From: an uncultured Oscillospiraceae bacterium
GTDB taxonomy: Bacteria > Bacillota > Clostridia > Oscillospirales > Ruminococcaceae
DNA: 41,532 nucleotides
Assembly: GCA_900539695.1 (NCBI GenBank)
Contig: UQDG01000020.1
Span: 1 to 41,532 of the forward strand
Direction: 5' to 3'
Part shown: positions 18,765 to 26,948 of the stretch, in pieces
Layout: every line of letters starts with the position of its first letter
Numbering within the stretch: the stretch's first letter is position 1
Program-made: the position numbers and the translations under genes
Notes under the pieces: model-generated
Databases searched by the model: none
The model's input: only the letters and a program-made list of their open reading frames with translations
What the model was told of the DNA's origin: nothing

Positions 18765-18788
18765 AAAAATATGCCCGCGCCTGCGGGC
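18765..18788 (-). terminator. Hairpin with T-tract between the aminotransferase gene and secDF
   Basis: On the minus strand, GCCCGC and GCGGGC (18773-18788) pair around AGGC and are followed by ATATTTTT, then immediately by GGAGG, the secDF ribosome site. It looks like a weak terminator or leader attenuator. No separate secDF promoter is evident after it. Confidence 0.5.
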
Positions 18789-18810
18789 GGGATAGATTTA
18801 TGCGCCGGAA

Positions 18811-20091
18811 TTACTGCTGATCCGCCAGCAGCTTTTCGACGACCGCCAGACGTACACAGACGCACAGCAGAGCCGATGCAGTCTCGACTTCGTCAAGGCT
18901 GGGATAGGTCGGCGCAATGCGCAGGTGAGAGTCCTCGGGATCCTTGTGGTAGGGGTAAGCGGAGCCTGCCCCGGTCAGCGTGAGGCCGCAGTCTTTGCAC
19001 AGCTGGGCAACGCGCTTGGCACAGCCCGGCATAACGTACAGGCTGATGAAGTAACCGCCCTTGGGGTTGGTCCAGTGGGCAATGTTGCCGCAGGGGGTCA
19101 GCTCGGTGGCAAAAGCGGTCTTGACGGCGTCAAAGCAAGGCACCAAGCGGCGGCGATGCTTGGCCATGTGGGCGAGTACGCCCGCTTTGTTCTTGAGGAA
19201 GCGGACATGGCGCAGCTGGTTCATCTTATCATAACTGATGATCATGGTAGAGAAGCGCTTGCACATGTACTTCATCGAGTTCTCACTGCAGGCGATGGCA
19301 GAGACACCGGCACCAGGGAAAGTGATCTTGCTGGTGGAAGTGAACATGAAGACGCGATCCTCATTGCCGTACTTCTTGGCCTCGTTCAGCAGCACAGGGG
19401 TCTCGATGATTTCATCGGTCAGGTGGTGCACGATGTAGGCCTCGTCCCAGAAGATCTTGAAATCCGGGGCAGCGGTCTTGAGTGCGGCAAAGCGGCGAAT
19501 GGTCTCATCGCTGTAAGTGTAGCCATCTGGGTTGGAGTACTGCGGCACGCACCAGATGCCTTTGATGGTGTCATCCTCGGCCACGAGCTTCTCGATCATG
19601 TCCATATCGGGGCCGTCTGGGCTCATAGGGACGCTGATGAGGTCAAAGCCCATTTCCTCGGTGATGGCGAAGTGGCGGTCATAGCCGGGCACCGGGCAGA
19701 GGAACTTGCGCTTTTCTACCTGGGACCAGGGGCACGGAGAATCCTGGAAGCCAAACATATAACCGATGGCTACCAGGTTGTACATCAGCTGCAGGCTGGA
19801 GTTGCCGCCTACAAAAACCTCCGCGGGCTTTACGCCAAACACATCGGCAAACAGTTCGCGAGCCTCCTGCAGGCCTTCCAATTCGCCATAGTTGCGGGCG
19901 TCGAAGCCGTCATCGGTGGTGTAGTCGTCCATCTTCAGCAGATCCATCGCCAGATCCATCTGGTGAGGGCCGGGCTTGCCGCGGGCCATGTTGAGTTTCA
20001 GGCCCATATCCTGAAACTTCTTGTACTGTGCTTCCAGCGCAGCTTTCTCTGCGGTCAGCTCGTCACGATTCATTGACAGGTAATCAGCCAT
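18811..20091 (-). CDS. PLP-dependent aminotransferase (MocR-type aspartate aminotransferase family)
   Basis: A 426-residue fold-type I aminotransferase of the group once described as the C-terminal domain of MocR (aspartate aminotransferase-like). The PLP lysine is in STSKITFPGAGVSAI, the cofactor aspartate region in FKIFWDEAYIVHHL, and the substrate-contact tail in SHLRIAPTYPSLDEV. There is no GntR domain, so this is an enzyme, not a regulator. I chose the ATG at 20091, with AGGGGG upstream, over a TTG two codons earlier. It has its own promoter (20166-20194) with an inverted repeat in the leader (20124-20150). The substrate is likely aspartate or a related amino acid; that is inference. Confidence 0.9.
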   Translation of the reverse strand: MADYLSMNRDELTAEKAALEAQYKKFQDMGLKLNMARGKPGPHQMDLAMDLLKMDDYTTDDGFDARNYGELEGLQEARELFADVFGVKPAEVFVGGNSSLQLMYNLVAIGYMFGFQDSPCPWSQVEKRKFLCPVPGYDRHFAITEEMGFDLISVPMSPDGPDMDMIEKLVAEDDTIKGIWCVPQYSNPDGYTYSDETIRRFAALKTAAPDFKIFWDEAYIVHHLTDEIIETPVLLNEAKKYGNEDRVFMFTSTSKITFPGAGVSAIACSENSMKYMCKRFSTMIISYDKMNQLRHVRFLKNKAGVLAHMAKHRRRLVPCFDAVKTAFATELTPCGNIAHWTNPKGGYFISLYVMPGCAKRVAQLCKDCGLTLTGAGSAYPYHKDPEDSHLRIAPTYPSLDEVETASALLCVCVRLAVVEKLLADQQ

Positions 20092-20123
20092 AATCAAAGT
20101 CCCCCTATATCATTTTCCCACAC

Positions 20124-20150
20124 GCTGTATCCCCTCTATTTTGATACAGC
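20124..20150. promoter_or_regulatory. Inverted repeat in the aminotransferase leader
   Basis: GCTGTATC (20124-20131) and GATACAGC (20143-20150) are perfect 8-base inverted arms around an 11-base centre. They begin about 10 bases after the expected transcription start, so this is a candidate operator or leader stem. Confidence 0.5.
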
Positions 20151-20165
20151 ACATGCGTACATTAC

Positions 20166-20194
20166 ATTATATACGGTTTTAAGCAAAAGAACAA
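20166..20194 (-). promoter_or_regulatory. sigma-A promoter of the aminotransferase gene
   Basis: Minus strand: -35 TTGTTC (20189-20194), 17-base spacer, -10 TATAAT (20166-20171). The leader before the ATG is about 70 bases. Confidence 0.7.
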
Positions 20195-20291
20195 GCGTTT
20201 TTGCCGCATTTTTGCCCGCAAAACGCAAATAGTGTACCAAAAAGCGGGATATTTTTGCATTTTTAAAAAGTCAGAAGCCGTTTTTACTGAA

Positions 20292-20329
20292 TTGACGAGA
20301 GATTTTCTGCGGATTTTTGACGAGAGATT
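20292..20329 (+). repeat. Two direct repeats of TTGACGAGAGATT, 25-base period
   Basis: Exact 13-base copies at 20292-20304 and 20317-20329, separated by 12 bases. Two and a half helical turns between copies, in an intergenic region, is the kind of spacing used by some DNA-binding regulators. No promoter next to them is obvious. Confidence 0.6.
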
Positions 20330-20369
20330 GCAGGGACAGACTTGCTGCAGGGCGGCTTTTTGATACGCC

Positions 20370-20424
20370 GGATGCCAAAAGGAAAGAGCCTATATTCAAC
20401 TGCAAAACGTTGAATATAGGCTCT
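20370..20424 (-). terminator. Intrinsic terminator of tRNA-Leu
   Basis: A perfect 16-bp stem (20385-20400 with 20409-20424), 8-base loop, followed on the minus strand by TTTCCTTTT. It starts two bases after the mature tRNA 3' end. Confidence 0.9.
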
Positions 20425-20426
20425 CA

Positions 20427-20510
20427 TGCCGCCGACCGGGATCGAACCGGTACGGTATCGCTACCGAGGGATTTTAAGTCCCTTGCGTCTGCCAGTTCCG
20501 CCACGGCGGC
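20427..20510 (-). tRNA. tRNA-Leu (TAA)
   Basis: 84 bases with all arms: acceptor GCCGCCG/CGGCGGC, long variable arm typical of leucine tRNAs, T-loop GGTTCGATCC, anticodon stem GGGAC-type with the loop CTTAAAA giving anticodon TAA. CCA is not encoded. It has its own promoter (20525-20553) and terminator. Confidence 0.97.
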
Positions 20511-20524
20511 ACAATGTACAGCTA

Positions 20525-20553
20525 ACTTTAGCATACATACGCGCAATTGTCAA
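20525..20553 (-). promoter_or_regulatory. sigma-A promoter of tRNA-Leu
   Basis: Minus strand: -35 TTGACA (20548-20553), 17-base spacer, -10 TAAAGT (20525-20530). It lies between the recN stop and the tRNA. Confidence 0.8.
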
Positions 20554-20657
20554 GCTGTACGGTGGGCGAGGTGTCCCCTGCTTATCGCAAATTGTAACCT
20601 TGGAACGTTAAATTTTATCACATGTTCCCTGCCCGTGGATTTTTATTTAGGCCCTGC

Positions 20658-22325
20658 TTATTTTGATTTTTCAATCAGCTCCCGGGCGTTGGCCAGGCTC
20701 AACTCGGTGACTTTATCGCCGGAGATCATGCGGGCCAGCACTTCCACGCGGCCGTTCATATCAAGGGTATGGATTTCAGTAAAGGTGCGGTCATCGCGTA
20801 CGTTTTTCTGGATGAGCAGCTGGTTATCGGCAAAAGCGGCCACCTGCGGCGTATGGGTGATGCAAAGCACCTGATGGCCTGCCGCTGTCTGGTGCAGCAG
20901 CTGGCCGATGCGCCCCGCCGCCAGGCCGGAAACACCGGTGTCGATCTCATCGTAGATGACGGTGGGCAGGGCGTCGCGGTCGGCCAGGGCACTCTTGAAC
21001 GCCAGCATAATACGGGAAAGCTCACCGCCCGAGGCGATTTTGGCCAGGGGCTTGGGGTCCTCGCCAGGGTTGGTGGAGATGAGGAATTCCACCGTATCCT
21101 GCCCGTGGGAGGACAGCGGCCCCCGTGCATGCTTGAGGGCAAAGCGGATGCCCGGCATGTTCAGAAATTCCAGCGCCGCCCGCATCTCTTTATTCATTGC
21201 CGTAAAGCCCTTTAAGCGGCTCTGGGTCAGGGCTTCCGCGGCCTTTTTGGCGTCGGCATATAAGGCCTGCACCTGAGTCTTCAGTTCGGCAATCTTCTGG
21301 CCGGAAGACTGGAAGTTTTCCAACTCCGCCGCGGCGGCTTCCCGCCGGGCCAGCAGTTCTTCCACTTCCATGCCAAACTTTTGCTTAATGCGGTAGATCG
21401 TGTCGAGGCGGCTCTCGATCATGTCCAGCTCGCCGGGGTCAAAGCCGTAGGCGTCCAGGCGGTCGGCCAGCTCGGTGGCCAGGTCGCGGGCGCTATAGTA
21501 CAAATCGTTGAGGCGTTCGGACAGCGGGGCCAGCGTTTCGTCCAACCGGGCGCTGTTCTGCAAGCCCTCGACCGCGCCGCCCAACAAGTCGGCGGCACCG
21601 GGCTGTTCACCGTCCTCGTCCCCTGCCAGCGCCAGGTGGGCGGCGGTGATGCCGTCCAAAATGCCTTGGGCGTGGGTGATGACGGTCTTGCGCTCCTGCA
21701 GGTTTTTCTCCTCACCGGGCTGCAATGCGGCGGCATCGATGGCGTCGATTTCAGCGGTCAGTGCTTCGATCTTGCGCTGCTTGTCGGCCTCGCTGGCATT
21801 GAGGGCGTCCAGCTGGCGCTTGACGGTGACCAGCTCGCGGTAGCGGCGGTAGTAATCTGCAAACAAATCACGGTTCTGGGCATACTGGTCCAGCAGACCC
21901 AGGTGCAGGGCAGGATTCGTCAGGCTTTGGCTGTCGTGCTGGCCGTGGATGGACAGCAGCCCTGCGGAAATATCCCGCACGACGGCGGCGGTAGCGGGCA
22001 TGCCGTTGACGCGGCAGCTGCCCTTGCCCTCGGCGTTGATCTCGCGGTAGAGCAAAAGGTCGTCGTTGGCCTCATAGCCGCACTTTTCCAGCTGCTTTTT
22101 CACCGACTGGGGGATATTTTCAAAGGTTGCCCAGATGCAGGCTTTCTGTGCGCCGCTGCGCACCAGTTCCCGCGAGGTGCGGTTGCCCAGGATGGCGTTG
22201 ATGGAATCGATCAGGATCGATTTGCCTGCGCCAGTCTCGCCGGTAAGCACGTTAAAGCCGGGGGTGAAATTCACCTCGGCTTTTTCGATCACGGCTACAT
22301 TTTCAATTTTCAGGTTTGCCAGCAT
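20658..22325 (-). CDS. recN: DNA repair protein RecN
   Basis: A 555-residue SMC-like ATPase that acts early at double-strand breaks. Walker A is GETGAGKS (29-36) in the conserved N-terminus LKIENVAVIEKAEVNF. A long coiled-coil middle (about 150-360) is rich in Glu, Lys and Ala. The C-terminal lobe has the signature region KIASGGELSRIMLAFK and Walker B TVIYDEIDTGVSG. It is the last gene of the asp23-to-recN operon, 35 bases after argR. No clear terminator follows before the tRNA-Leu promoter. In many Firmicutes recN also follows argR, which supports both calls. Confidence 0.98.
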   Translation of the reverse strand: MLANLKIENVAVIEKAEVNFTPGFNVLTGETGAGKSILIDSINAILGNRTSRELVRSGAQKACIWATFENIPQSVKKQLEKCGYEANDDLLLYREINAEGKGSCRVNGMPATAAVVRDISAGLLSIHGQHDSQSLTNPALHLGLLDQYAQNRDLFADYYRRYRELVTVKRQLDALNASEADKQRKIEALTAEIDAIDAAALQPGEEKNLQERKTVITHAQGILDGITAAHLALAGDEDGEQPGAADLLGGAVEGLQNSARLDETLAPLSERLNDLYYSARDLATELADRLDAYGFDPGELDMIESRLDTIYRIKQKFGMEVEELLARREAAAAELENFQSSGQKIAELKTQVQALYADAKKAAEALTQSRLKGFTAMNKEMRAALEFLNMPGIRFALKHARGPLSSHGQDTVEFLISTNPGEDPKPLAKIASGGELSRIMLAFKSALADRDALPTVIYDEIDTGVSGLAAGRIGQLLHQTAAGHQVLCITHTPQVAAFADNQLLIQKNVRDDRTFTEIHTLDMNGRVEVLARMISGDKVTELSLANARELIEKSK

Positions 22326-22360
22326 GGGCCAGCCCTCCCCCGTCCGTTGTTATGCTTTGC

Positions 22361-22822
22361 TTAGCCGCGGCGGACATACTGCTGCAAAGACTTGCAGATC
22401 TCGGCCGCGCCATCCTCGGTACGCATGAGGATAAAGAACGTATCGTCGCCGGAAAGCGTGCCGACAACTCCATTCCACTGTTTGGCGTCAAACACTTCAC
22501 AGGCAGCGTTGGCCATGCCAGAGAAGCACTTGACCAGCACCAGATGCCCGGCGTAGTCGACCTTGAGGACTGACTCGCGGAAGATCATCTCGAACCGGCT
22601 GGGCGAATGGGTCACCTTGCCGGAGGCTGCTGCGGGCATGTAGCGGTAATGGCCGTCGGCATCGGCCACCTTGACCAACTGCAGGTCACGGATGTCGCGG
22701 GAAACGGTGGCCTGGGTCACATCGAACCCCTCCTCCCGCAGGTGGGCCAGCAGGTCCTCCTGGCGGTCGATGGGATGTTTTTCGATCAGATCGAGAATTG
22801 CCTGATGACGCGCGCTTTTCAA
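22361..22822 (-). CDS. argR: Arginine repressor ArgR
   Basis: A 153-residue ArgR/AhrC: N-terminal winged helix with TQATVSRDIRDLQLVKV (about 36-52) for DNA binding, and a C-terminal hexamerisation/arginine-binding domain with GTLSGDDTFFILM, where the paired aspartates contact arginine. It controls arginine biosynthesis and catabolism. It lies 6 bases downstream of nadK and before recN. No ARG box is evident in the window. Confidence 0.97.
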   Translation of the reverse strand: MKSARHQAILDLIEKHPIDRQEDLLAHLREEGFDVTQATVSRDIRDLQLVKVADADGHYRYMPAAASGKVTHSPSRFEMIFRESVLKVDYAGHLVLVKCFSGMANAACEVFDAKQWNGVVGTLSGDDTFFILMRTEDGAAEICKSLQQYVRRG

Positions 22823-22828
22823 GTGAGA

Positions 22829-23665
22829 TCAACTCCTCATCAATTTATTTTCAATGGCGTGGAACTGCTCGGAATCATAAAATGTGATCAGCTGCAATTT
22901 TTGGGGCGCAGCTGTTACGGTAAGTACATCGCCGGGCTGCAGATCGCACTGGGCGGTGCTGTCAGCGCAGGCATAGCAGGTATCGCGGTTTTCGGCATCA
23001 GCCACCAGCTCCAGCCTGCGGCCTGCGGCAAACACCAGCGGGGCCACCTGGGCGTTGTGGGCGCAGACAGGCGTCAACACCACCACATCAGCGGCGGCAT
23101 CCAGCACCGGGCCGCCCGCTGAGAAGGAGTAGGCCGTGGAGCCGGTGGGCGTTGCCAGGATCAAGCCATCACTGCGGTAGCTGCTGACAAAGCAGCCGTC
23201 GCAGTAGACTTTATAGTCCATCGGGTGCATGCGGGTGCGGCCGAAAAGCACCACATCGTTGATGGCTTCGGCCTGCCAGCCGTTGGCAGACCTGGCCAGC
23301 AGCAGGCCGCGCGGGTCGAGGGTATAGCGGCCCTCGGCCAGCAGACGCAGCTTTTCGGGCATCTCCTCCACCTCGCAGGTGGCCAAAAAGCCCGTGCGGC
23401 CCAGGTTGACGCCCAGCACCGGCTTGCCATAATGCACACAGTCCAGCCCGGCTTTCAGCAGCGTACCGTCACCGCCGATGGTGATGACGAAATCGGCTTC
23501 GCGGTAGGCTTCTTCCTCAGGCAGAAAGCGGATGGGCACCTTGGATTCAAAGACCGGCTGGGCCATGACCACGGCCACACCCAACTCATGCAGCAGCGCG
23601 GCCGCCTGGCCGGTGACTGCATAGCCGCTGTCCTTGGTAGGGTTTGTTACCAGTAAAACCGTCAT
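22829..23665 (-). CDS. nadK: NAD kinase
   Basis: A 278-residue NAD kinase that makes NADP from NAD and ATP. The nucleotide motif GGDGT is at 64-68, the NAD-contact segment NDVVLF lies mid-protein, and the glycine-rich TPTGSTAYSFSAGGP block follows. It sits between tlyA (19 bases upstream) and argR, an order widespread in Firmicutes. It follows the operon's isoprenoid genes; Dxs-pathway reductases need NADPH, but co-location here is probably historical rather than functional. Confidence 0.97.
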   Translation of the reverse strand: MTVLLVTNPTKDSGYAVTGQAAALLHELGVAVVMAQPVFESKVPIRFLPEEEAYREADFVITIGGDGTLLKAGLDCVHYGKPVLGVNLGRTGFLATCEVEEMPEKLRLLAEGRYTLDPRGLLLARSANGWQAEAINDVVLFGRTRMHPMDYKVYCDGCFVSSYRSDGLILATPTGSTAYSFSAGGPVLDAAADVVVLTPVCAHNAQVAPLVFAAGRRLELVADAENRDTCYACADSTAQCDLQPGDVLTVTAAPQKLQLITFYDSEQFHAIENKLMRS

Positions 23666-23684
23666 TGCGGGTACACCCTCTTAC

Positions 23685-24506
23685 TCAGTGCAGATTCGGG
23701 GCCTTATCCAGCGTTTCGTGGGCTTTGGCCACGGTTTGCTCGATCAGGCTCTCAGGCAGCGGCTGCGGATTTTCGCAGTGCTGCACGTACATCAAAAACT
23801 CGATGTTGCCCTCGGGTCCCTTGATGGGCGAAAAATCCAGGCCCGCCGGGGTAAAATGGTTGGCCATGGCATAGCCCTGGGCCATCTCCAGCACCTCACG
23901 GTGGGTGGCAGGCTCACGCACGACGCCTTTTTTTCCTACTTTCTCGCGCCCGGCCTCAAACTGAGGCTTGACCAGGCAGACGCCTACGGCATCCGGCGTG
24001 GTAATGGCATCAGCCACCGGGAAGATATGTTTGAGCGAAATAAACGATACATCAACGCTGAAGAACGCCACCGGCTCTGACAAGTCCTCAGGCTTTACAT
24101 TGCGGATGTTGGTGCGTTCCATGTTGACGACGCGCTCATCGGTGCGCAGGCTCCAGGCCAGCTGGCCGTAGCCCACGTCCACCGCGTAAACTTTTACCGC
24201 GCCATTTTGCAACATGCAGTCGGTAAAGCCGCCGGTGGAGGCACCTATGTCCATGCATACTTTGCCATCCGGCCGCATGGGAAAGACCTGCATCGCCTTT
24301 TCCAGTTTAAGACCACCGCGGCTGACATAGCCGATGTCGTGCCCGCGCACTTCGACTTTAGCGTCGGGGCTGATCATCTCACCAGCCTTATCCACCTTCT
24401 GCTCGTCCACAAATACAATGCCGGACATGATGAGGGCTTTGGCGCGCTCTCGGCTTTGGACAAGGCCGTTCTGGCAAAGGTACTGGTCAAGACGGATCTT
24501 ACTCAT
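23685..24506 (-). CDS. tlyA: TlyA family rRNA (cytidine-2'-O)-methyltransferase
   Basis: A 273-residue protein with an N-terminal S4 RNA-binding domain (about 3-60, KIRLDQYLCQNGLVQSRERA) and a C-terminal FtsJ-type methyltransferase fold. The linker SRGGLKLEKA and the SAM motif MDIGASTGGFTDCML are both seen. TlyA enzymes 2'-O-methylate 16S and/or 23S rRNA and were once misnamed haemolysins. It lies between dxs (13 bases upstream) and nadK, the usual order in Firmicutes. Confidence 0.96.
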   Translation of the reverse strand: MSKIRLDQYLCQNGLVQSRERAKALIMSGIVFVDEQKVDKAGEMISPDAKVEVRGHDIGYVSRGGLKLEKAMQVFPMRPDGKVCMDIGASTGGFTDCMLQNGAVKVYAVDVGYGQLAWSLRTDERVVNMERTNIRNVKPEDLSEPVAFFSVDVSFISLKHIFPVADAITTPDAVGVCLVKPQFEAGREKVGKKGVVREPATHREVLEMAQGYAMANHFTPAGLDFSPIKGPEGNIEFLMYVQHCENPQPLPESLIEQTVAKAHETLDKAPNLH

Positions 24507-24519
24507 GCTTGGGTTCTCC

Positions 24520-26382
24520 TTACTTTATACAGGCAAGGACGTCCGCAGCCAAGGCGGCGGCATCCAGGTTTTGGTCTTTGCGCAGCTCTGCCACACTGGC
24601 GTGGAGCAGATGGGAATTATCGACAGCGTGCAGCAGGTATTTTCCCTGCCAGCCGGCCTGCTGCAGGGCAAAGCCCAGCTGCTGGCCGATGCCGCCGGTG
24701 CGGATGGCATCCTCGGCAAATAAAATCGTATCGTAATCGGCCAAGGCTTCGCACAGACCTTCCGGCAGCGGGAAGATGCGGGTCAGCTTGTAGGCGTCAG
24801 CGGCCACTTTCTTTTGCAGCAGCAAATCGGTGGCAGCGATGATTTCTTCACTTTCGGCGCCATAGCTGACGAGGGCGACTTTCGCGCCCGGCCGGGTGTC
24901 GATCTTATCAAACAGGTTGCCCGTGCAGCCAAGAGCCGCCAGGGCTTCTTTCTCATTGCCGCGGGCGTAGCGGATGGCGCGGGGACCGGTCATATCCTTG
25001 ACAAGGTGCGGCAGCCAGTATTTCAGCTCCGCATAGTTGGCGGGGGCGAATACGGGGATGCCGATCTGGCTGAAGAAAGCCGGGTCGTAGATACCCTGGT
25101 GGGTCTCGCCGTCGCCAGGGACAAGGCCCGCACGGTCAACGCCAAACAGCACGTTCAGGTGCATCAGGCTGACATCGTGGATAATCTGGTCGTAGGCACG
25201 CTGGAAAAAGGTGGAGTAGATGGCCACCGTGGGCAGCAGCCCTTGGCTGGCCAAGCCCGCTGCAAAGCTGACGGCGTGCTCCTCGGCCATGCCGACATCA
25301 TAGAACCGCTCTTTGTGGCGGTGCTTGAAGAAGTTGAGGCCGGTGCCGTACTTCATAGCCGCCGTGATGGCGCAGAGTTCCGGCACATCGTCGCCTATCT
25401 CGGCCAATGTGGAGCCGAACACCGTCGAGAAGGAATCCTTGGGCGACAGCTCCGGGTCGGTCAGGTGGCTTAAATCAATGGAAGAAACGGCGTGGAACTC
25501 GCCGGGGTTTTCCTCGGCGGGCTTTAAGCCCTTACCTTTTTGGGTGACCACGTGCAGGAAGATGGGGGCGAACTGCTCCTGCAGGTTCGTGAACATCTGT
25601 TCCATCAGCAGCACATCGTGGCCGTCCACAGGGCCGATATACTGGAAGCCCATCTCCTCGAACATCGTGGAGTGGTAGATGCCCCGGCGCACCAGCTGTT
25701 TGCCGCCCTGCAGCGCCTTGACCATGGCATTGCCCGCCACAGGAATACGCTCCAGCGCGGTTTCCATCTGGGCCTTAACGTGGAAATATTTTGGGTCGGT
25801 GCGCAGTTTGGTCAGATAATTGGCCATCTGGCCGACGTTTTTCGAAATCGACATCTTGTTGTCGTTCAGGATGCAGATCAGGTTGTTCAGCTGGCTGACG
25901 TTGTTCATGCCCTCGTAGACCATGCCGCCCGTAAAGGCGCCGTCGCCCACGATGACGACCACTTTGCCCGGCTCGCCTTTGAGCTTTTTGGCACGGGCAA
26001 TGCCGATGGCGGTGGACAGCGCCGCGCTGCCATGACCTGCAATGAAGGTATCACAGGGGCTTTCCTTCGGGTTGGGGAAACCGGACAGGCCGTTTTTCTG
26101 GCGCAGCTCGGCAAAGCCAGCCATGCGGCCGGTGAGCAGTTTATGAGTATAGCACTGGTGGCCAACGTCAAACAAAATTTTATCCTGCGGCAGGTCCAGG
26201 GCGCGGTGCAGAGCCACCGTAAGCTCTACCACACCCAGGTTGGAGGACAAGTGTCCCCCTGTTGCGGAAACGCTCTCGATCAAAAATTGACGAATTTCCT
26301 CGCACAGGGCAGGCAGTTCACTCTCCTGCAGCCGCTTCACATCGCCGGGCGCCTGAATGCGCCCTAAAAGCGGATAGGTCAT
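24520..26382 (-). CDS. dxs: 1-deoxy-D-xylulose-5-phosphate synthase
   Basis: A 620-residue thiamine-diphosphate enzyme that condenses pyruvate and glyceraldehyde 3-phosphate in the first step of the MEP isoprenoid pathway. Seen: SSNLGVVELTVALH, the thiamine-diphosphate motif GDGAFTGGMVYEGMNN (about 152-167), the catalytic-glutamate region VGMAEEHAVSFAAGLA, and DRAGLVPGDGETHQG. The start has GAGGTG 7 bases before the ATG. It follows the PAP2-like gene by 30 bases. Dxs and IspA in one operon put the first and a late isoprenoid step under the same promoter. Confidence 0.98.
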   Translation of the reverse strand: MTYPLLGRIQAPGDVKRLQESELPALCEEIRQFLIESVSATGGHLSSNLGVVELTVALHRALDLPQDKILFDVGHQCYTHKLLTGRMAGFAELRQKNGLSGFPNPKESPCDTFIAGHGSAALSTAIGIARAKKLKGEPGKVVVIVGDGAFTGGMVYEGMNNVSQLNNLICILNDNKMSISKNVGQMANYLTKLRTDPKYFHVKAQMETALERIPVAGNAMVKALQGGKQLVRRGIYHSTMFEEMGFQYIGPVDGHDVLLMEQMFTNLQEQFAPIFLHVVTQKGKGLKPAEENPGEFHAVSSIDLSHLTDPELSPKDSFSTVFGSTLAEIGDDVPELCAITAAMKYGTGLNFFKHRHKERFYDVGMAEEHAVSFAAGLASQGLLPTVAIYSTFFQRAYDQIIHDVSLMHLNVLFGVDRAGLVPGDGETHQGIYDPAFFSQIGIPVFAPANYAELKYWLPHLVKDMTGPRAIRYARGNEKEALAALGCTGNLFDKIDTRPGAKVALVSYGAESEEIIAATDLLLQKKVAADAYKLTRIFPLPEGLCEALADYDTILFAEDAIRTGGIGQQLGFALQQAGWQGKYLLHAVDNSHLLHASVAELRKDQNLDAAALAADVLACIK

Positions 26383-26412
26383 TGATAAGCACCTCGCTGT
26401 AAATTTACGCGC

Positions 26413-26880
26413 TCATACCATGGGCATTGCAAACCCAAGTGCGATGCCGAGTACAGCACCTGTCAGCACTTCGATCGGGGTATGACCGACCATTTCCTTT
26501 AATTTTTTACCACCCAGGAACGGCAGGGCGTTCACGCCCTGGTCCATCCACTCGTTAAACATCCGGTTCAGCAGTTTGGCCTGCTCGCCCGTTTCGTAGC
26601 GCACACCCATGGCATCGTACATAACGATGATGGACACGACCGCCGCAAGGGCGAACTCTGTCGAAGTGACGCCGCAGTAGCGCCCGGTAGCCACTACCAT
26701 GGCGCATACGGTGGCCGAGTGGGAGCTGGGCATGCCGCCCGCACCCCACATACGCTCCGGGATAAAACGATGGAAGATGAAAAGGTTCAGGATCACCTTG
26801 ATGAATTGCGCCAGAAAAGAACCGCACAGCGCTGTTACCAGCACGTAGTTCCACCCCAGCGCGGCGTGCAGCAGTGGCAT
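26413..26880 (-). CDS. Divergent PAP2 family protein (DUF212, YuiD-like)
   Basis: A 155-residue membrane protein with four or so hydrophobic segments. It keeps counterparts of the acid-phosphatase motifs: GGMPSSHSATV in place of PSGH, and KEMVGHTPIEVLTGAVLG, where the H-x3-E pattern stands for the usual H-x3-D. I chose the ATG at 26880, preceded by AGTGAGG, over an upstream ATG that adds eight non-conserved residues. It lies between ispA and dxs, so a phosphatase acting on prenyl diphosphates or phosphates is a reasonable guess. No YuiD-type protein has a settled activity that I know of. Confidence 0.87.
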   Translation of the reverse strand: MPLLHAALGWNYVLVTALCGSFLAQFIKVILNLFIFHRFIPERMWGAGGMPSSHSATVCAMVVATGRYCGVTSTEFALAAVVSIIVMYDAMGVRYETGEQAKLLNRMFNEWMDQGVNALPFLGGKKLKEMVGHTPIEVLTGAVLGIALGFAMPMV

Positions 26881-26948
26881 GGTATCCTCACTTCCTATTG
26901 GCAAAACCGCAGGGCCGTTTTGGCGGCGCGTGCGGGATTTGTCTGTTT

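Larger units (their letters stand above)
20092..20426. other. 335-base intergenic region between the aminotransferase gene and tRNA-Leu
   Basis: No gene is seen. From left to right it holds the aminotransferase leader with an inverted repeat, its promoter, an AT-rich stretch with repeated GCAAAA/TTTTTGC words (20180-20260), two direct repeats (20292-20329), and the tRNA-Leu terminator (20370-20424). Confidence 0.7.

Noticed and set aside
18925..20076. Plus-strand open frame of 383 codons opposite the aminotransferase
   Set aside because: Antisense shadow; no start signal and no recognisable protein.
20317..20874. Plus-strand open frame across tRNA-Leu
   Set aside because: It reads through a tRNA, its promoter and the end of recN on the opposite strand; not credible as a gene.
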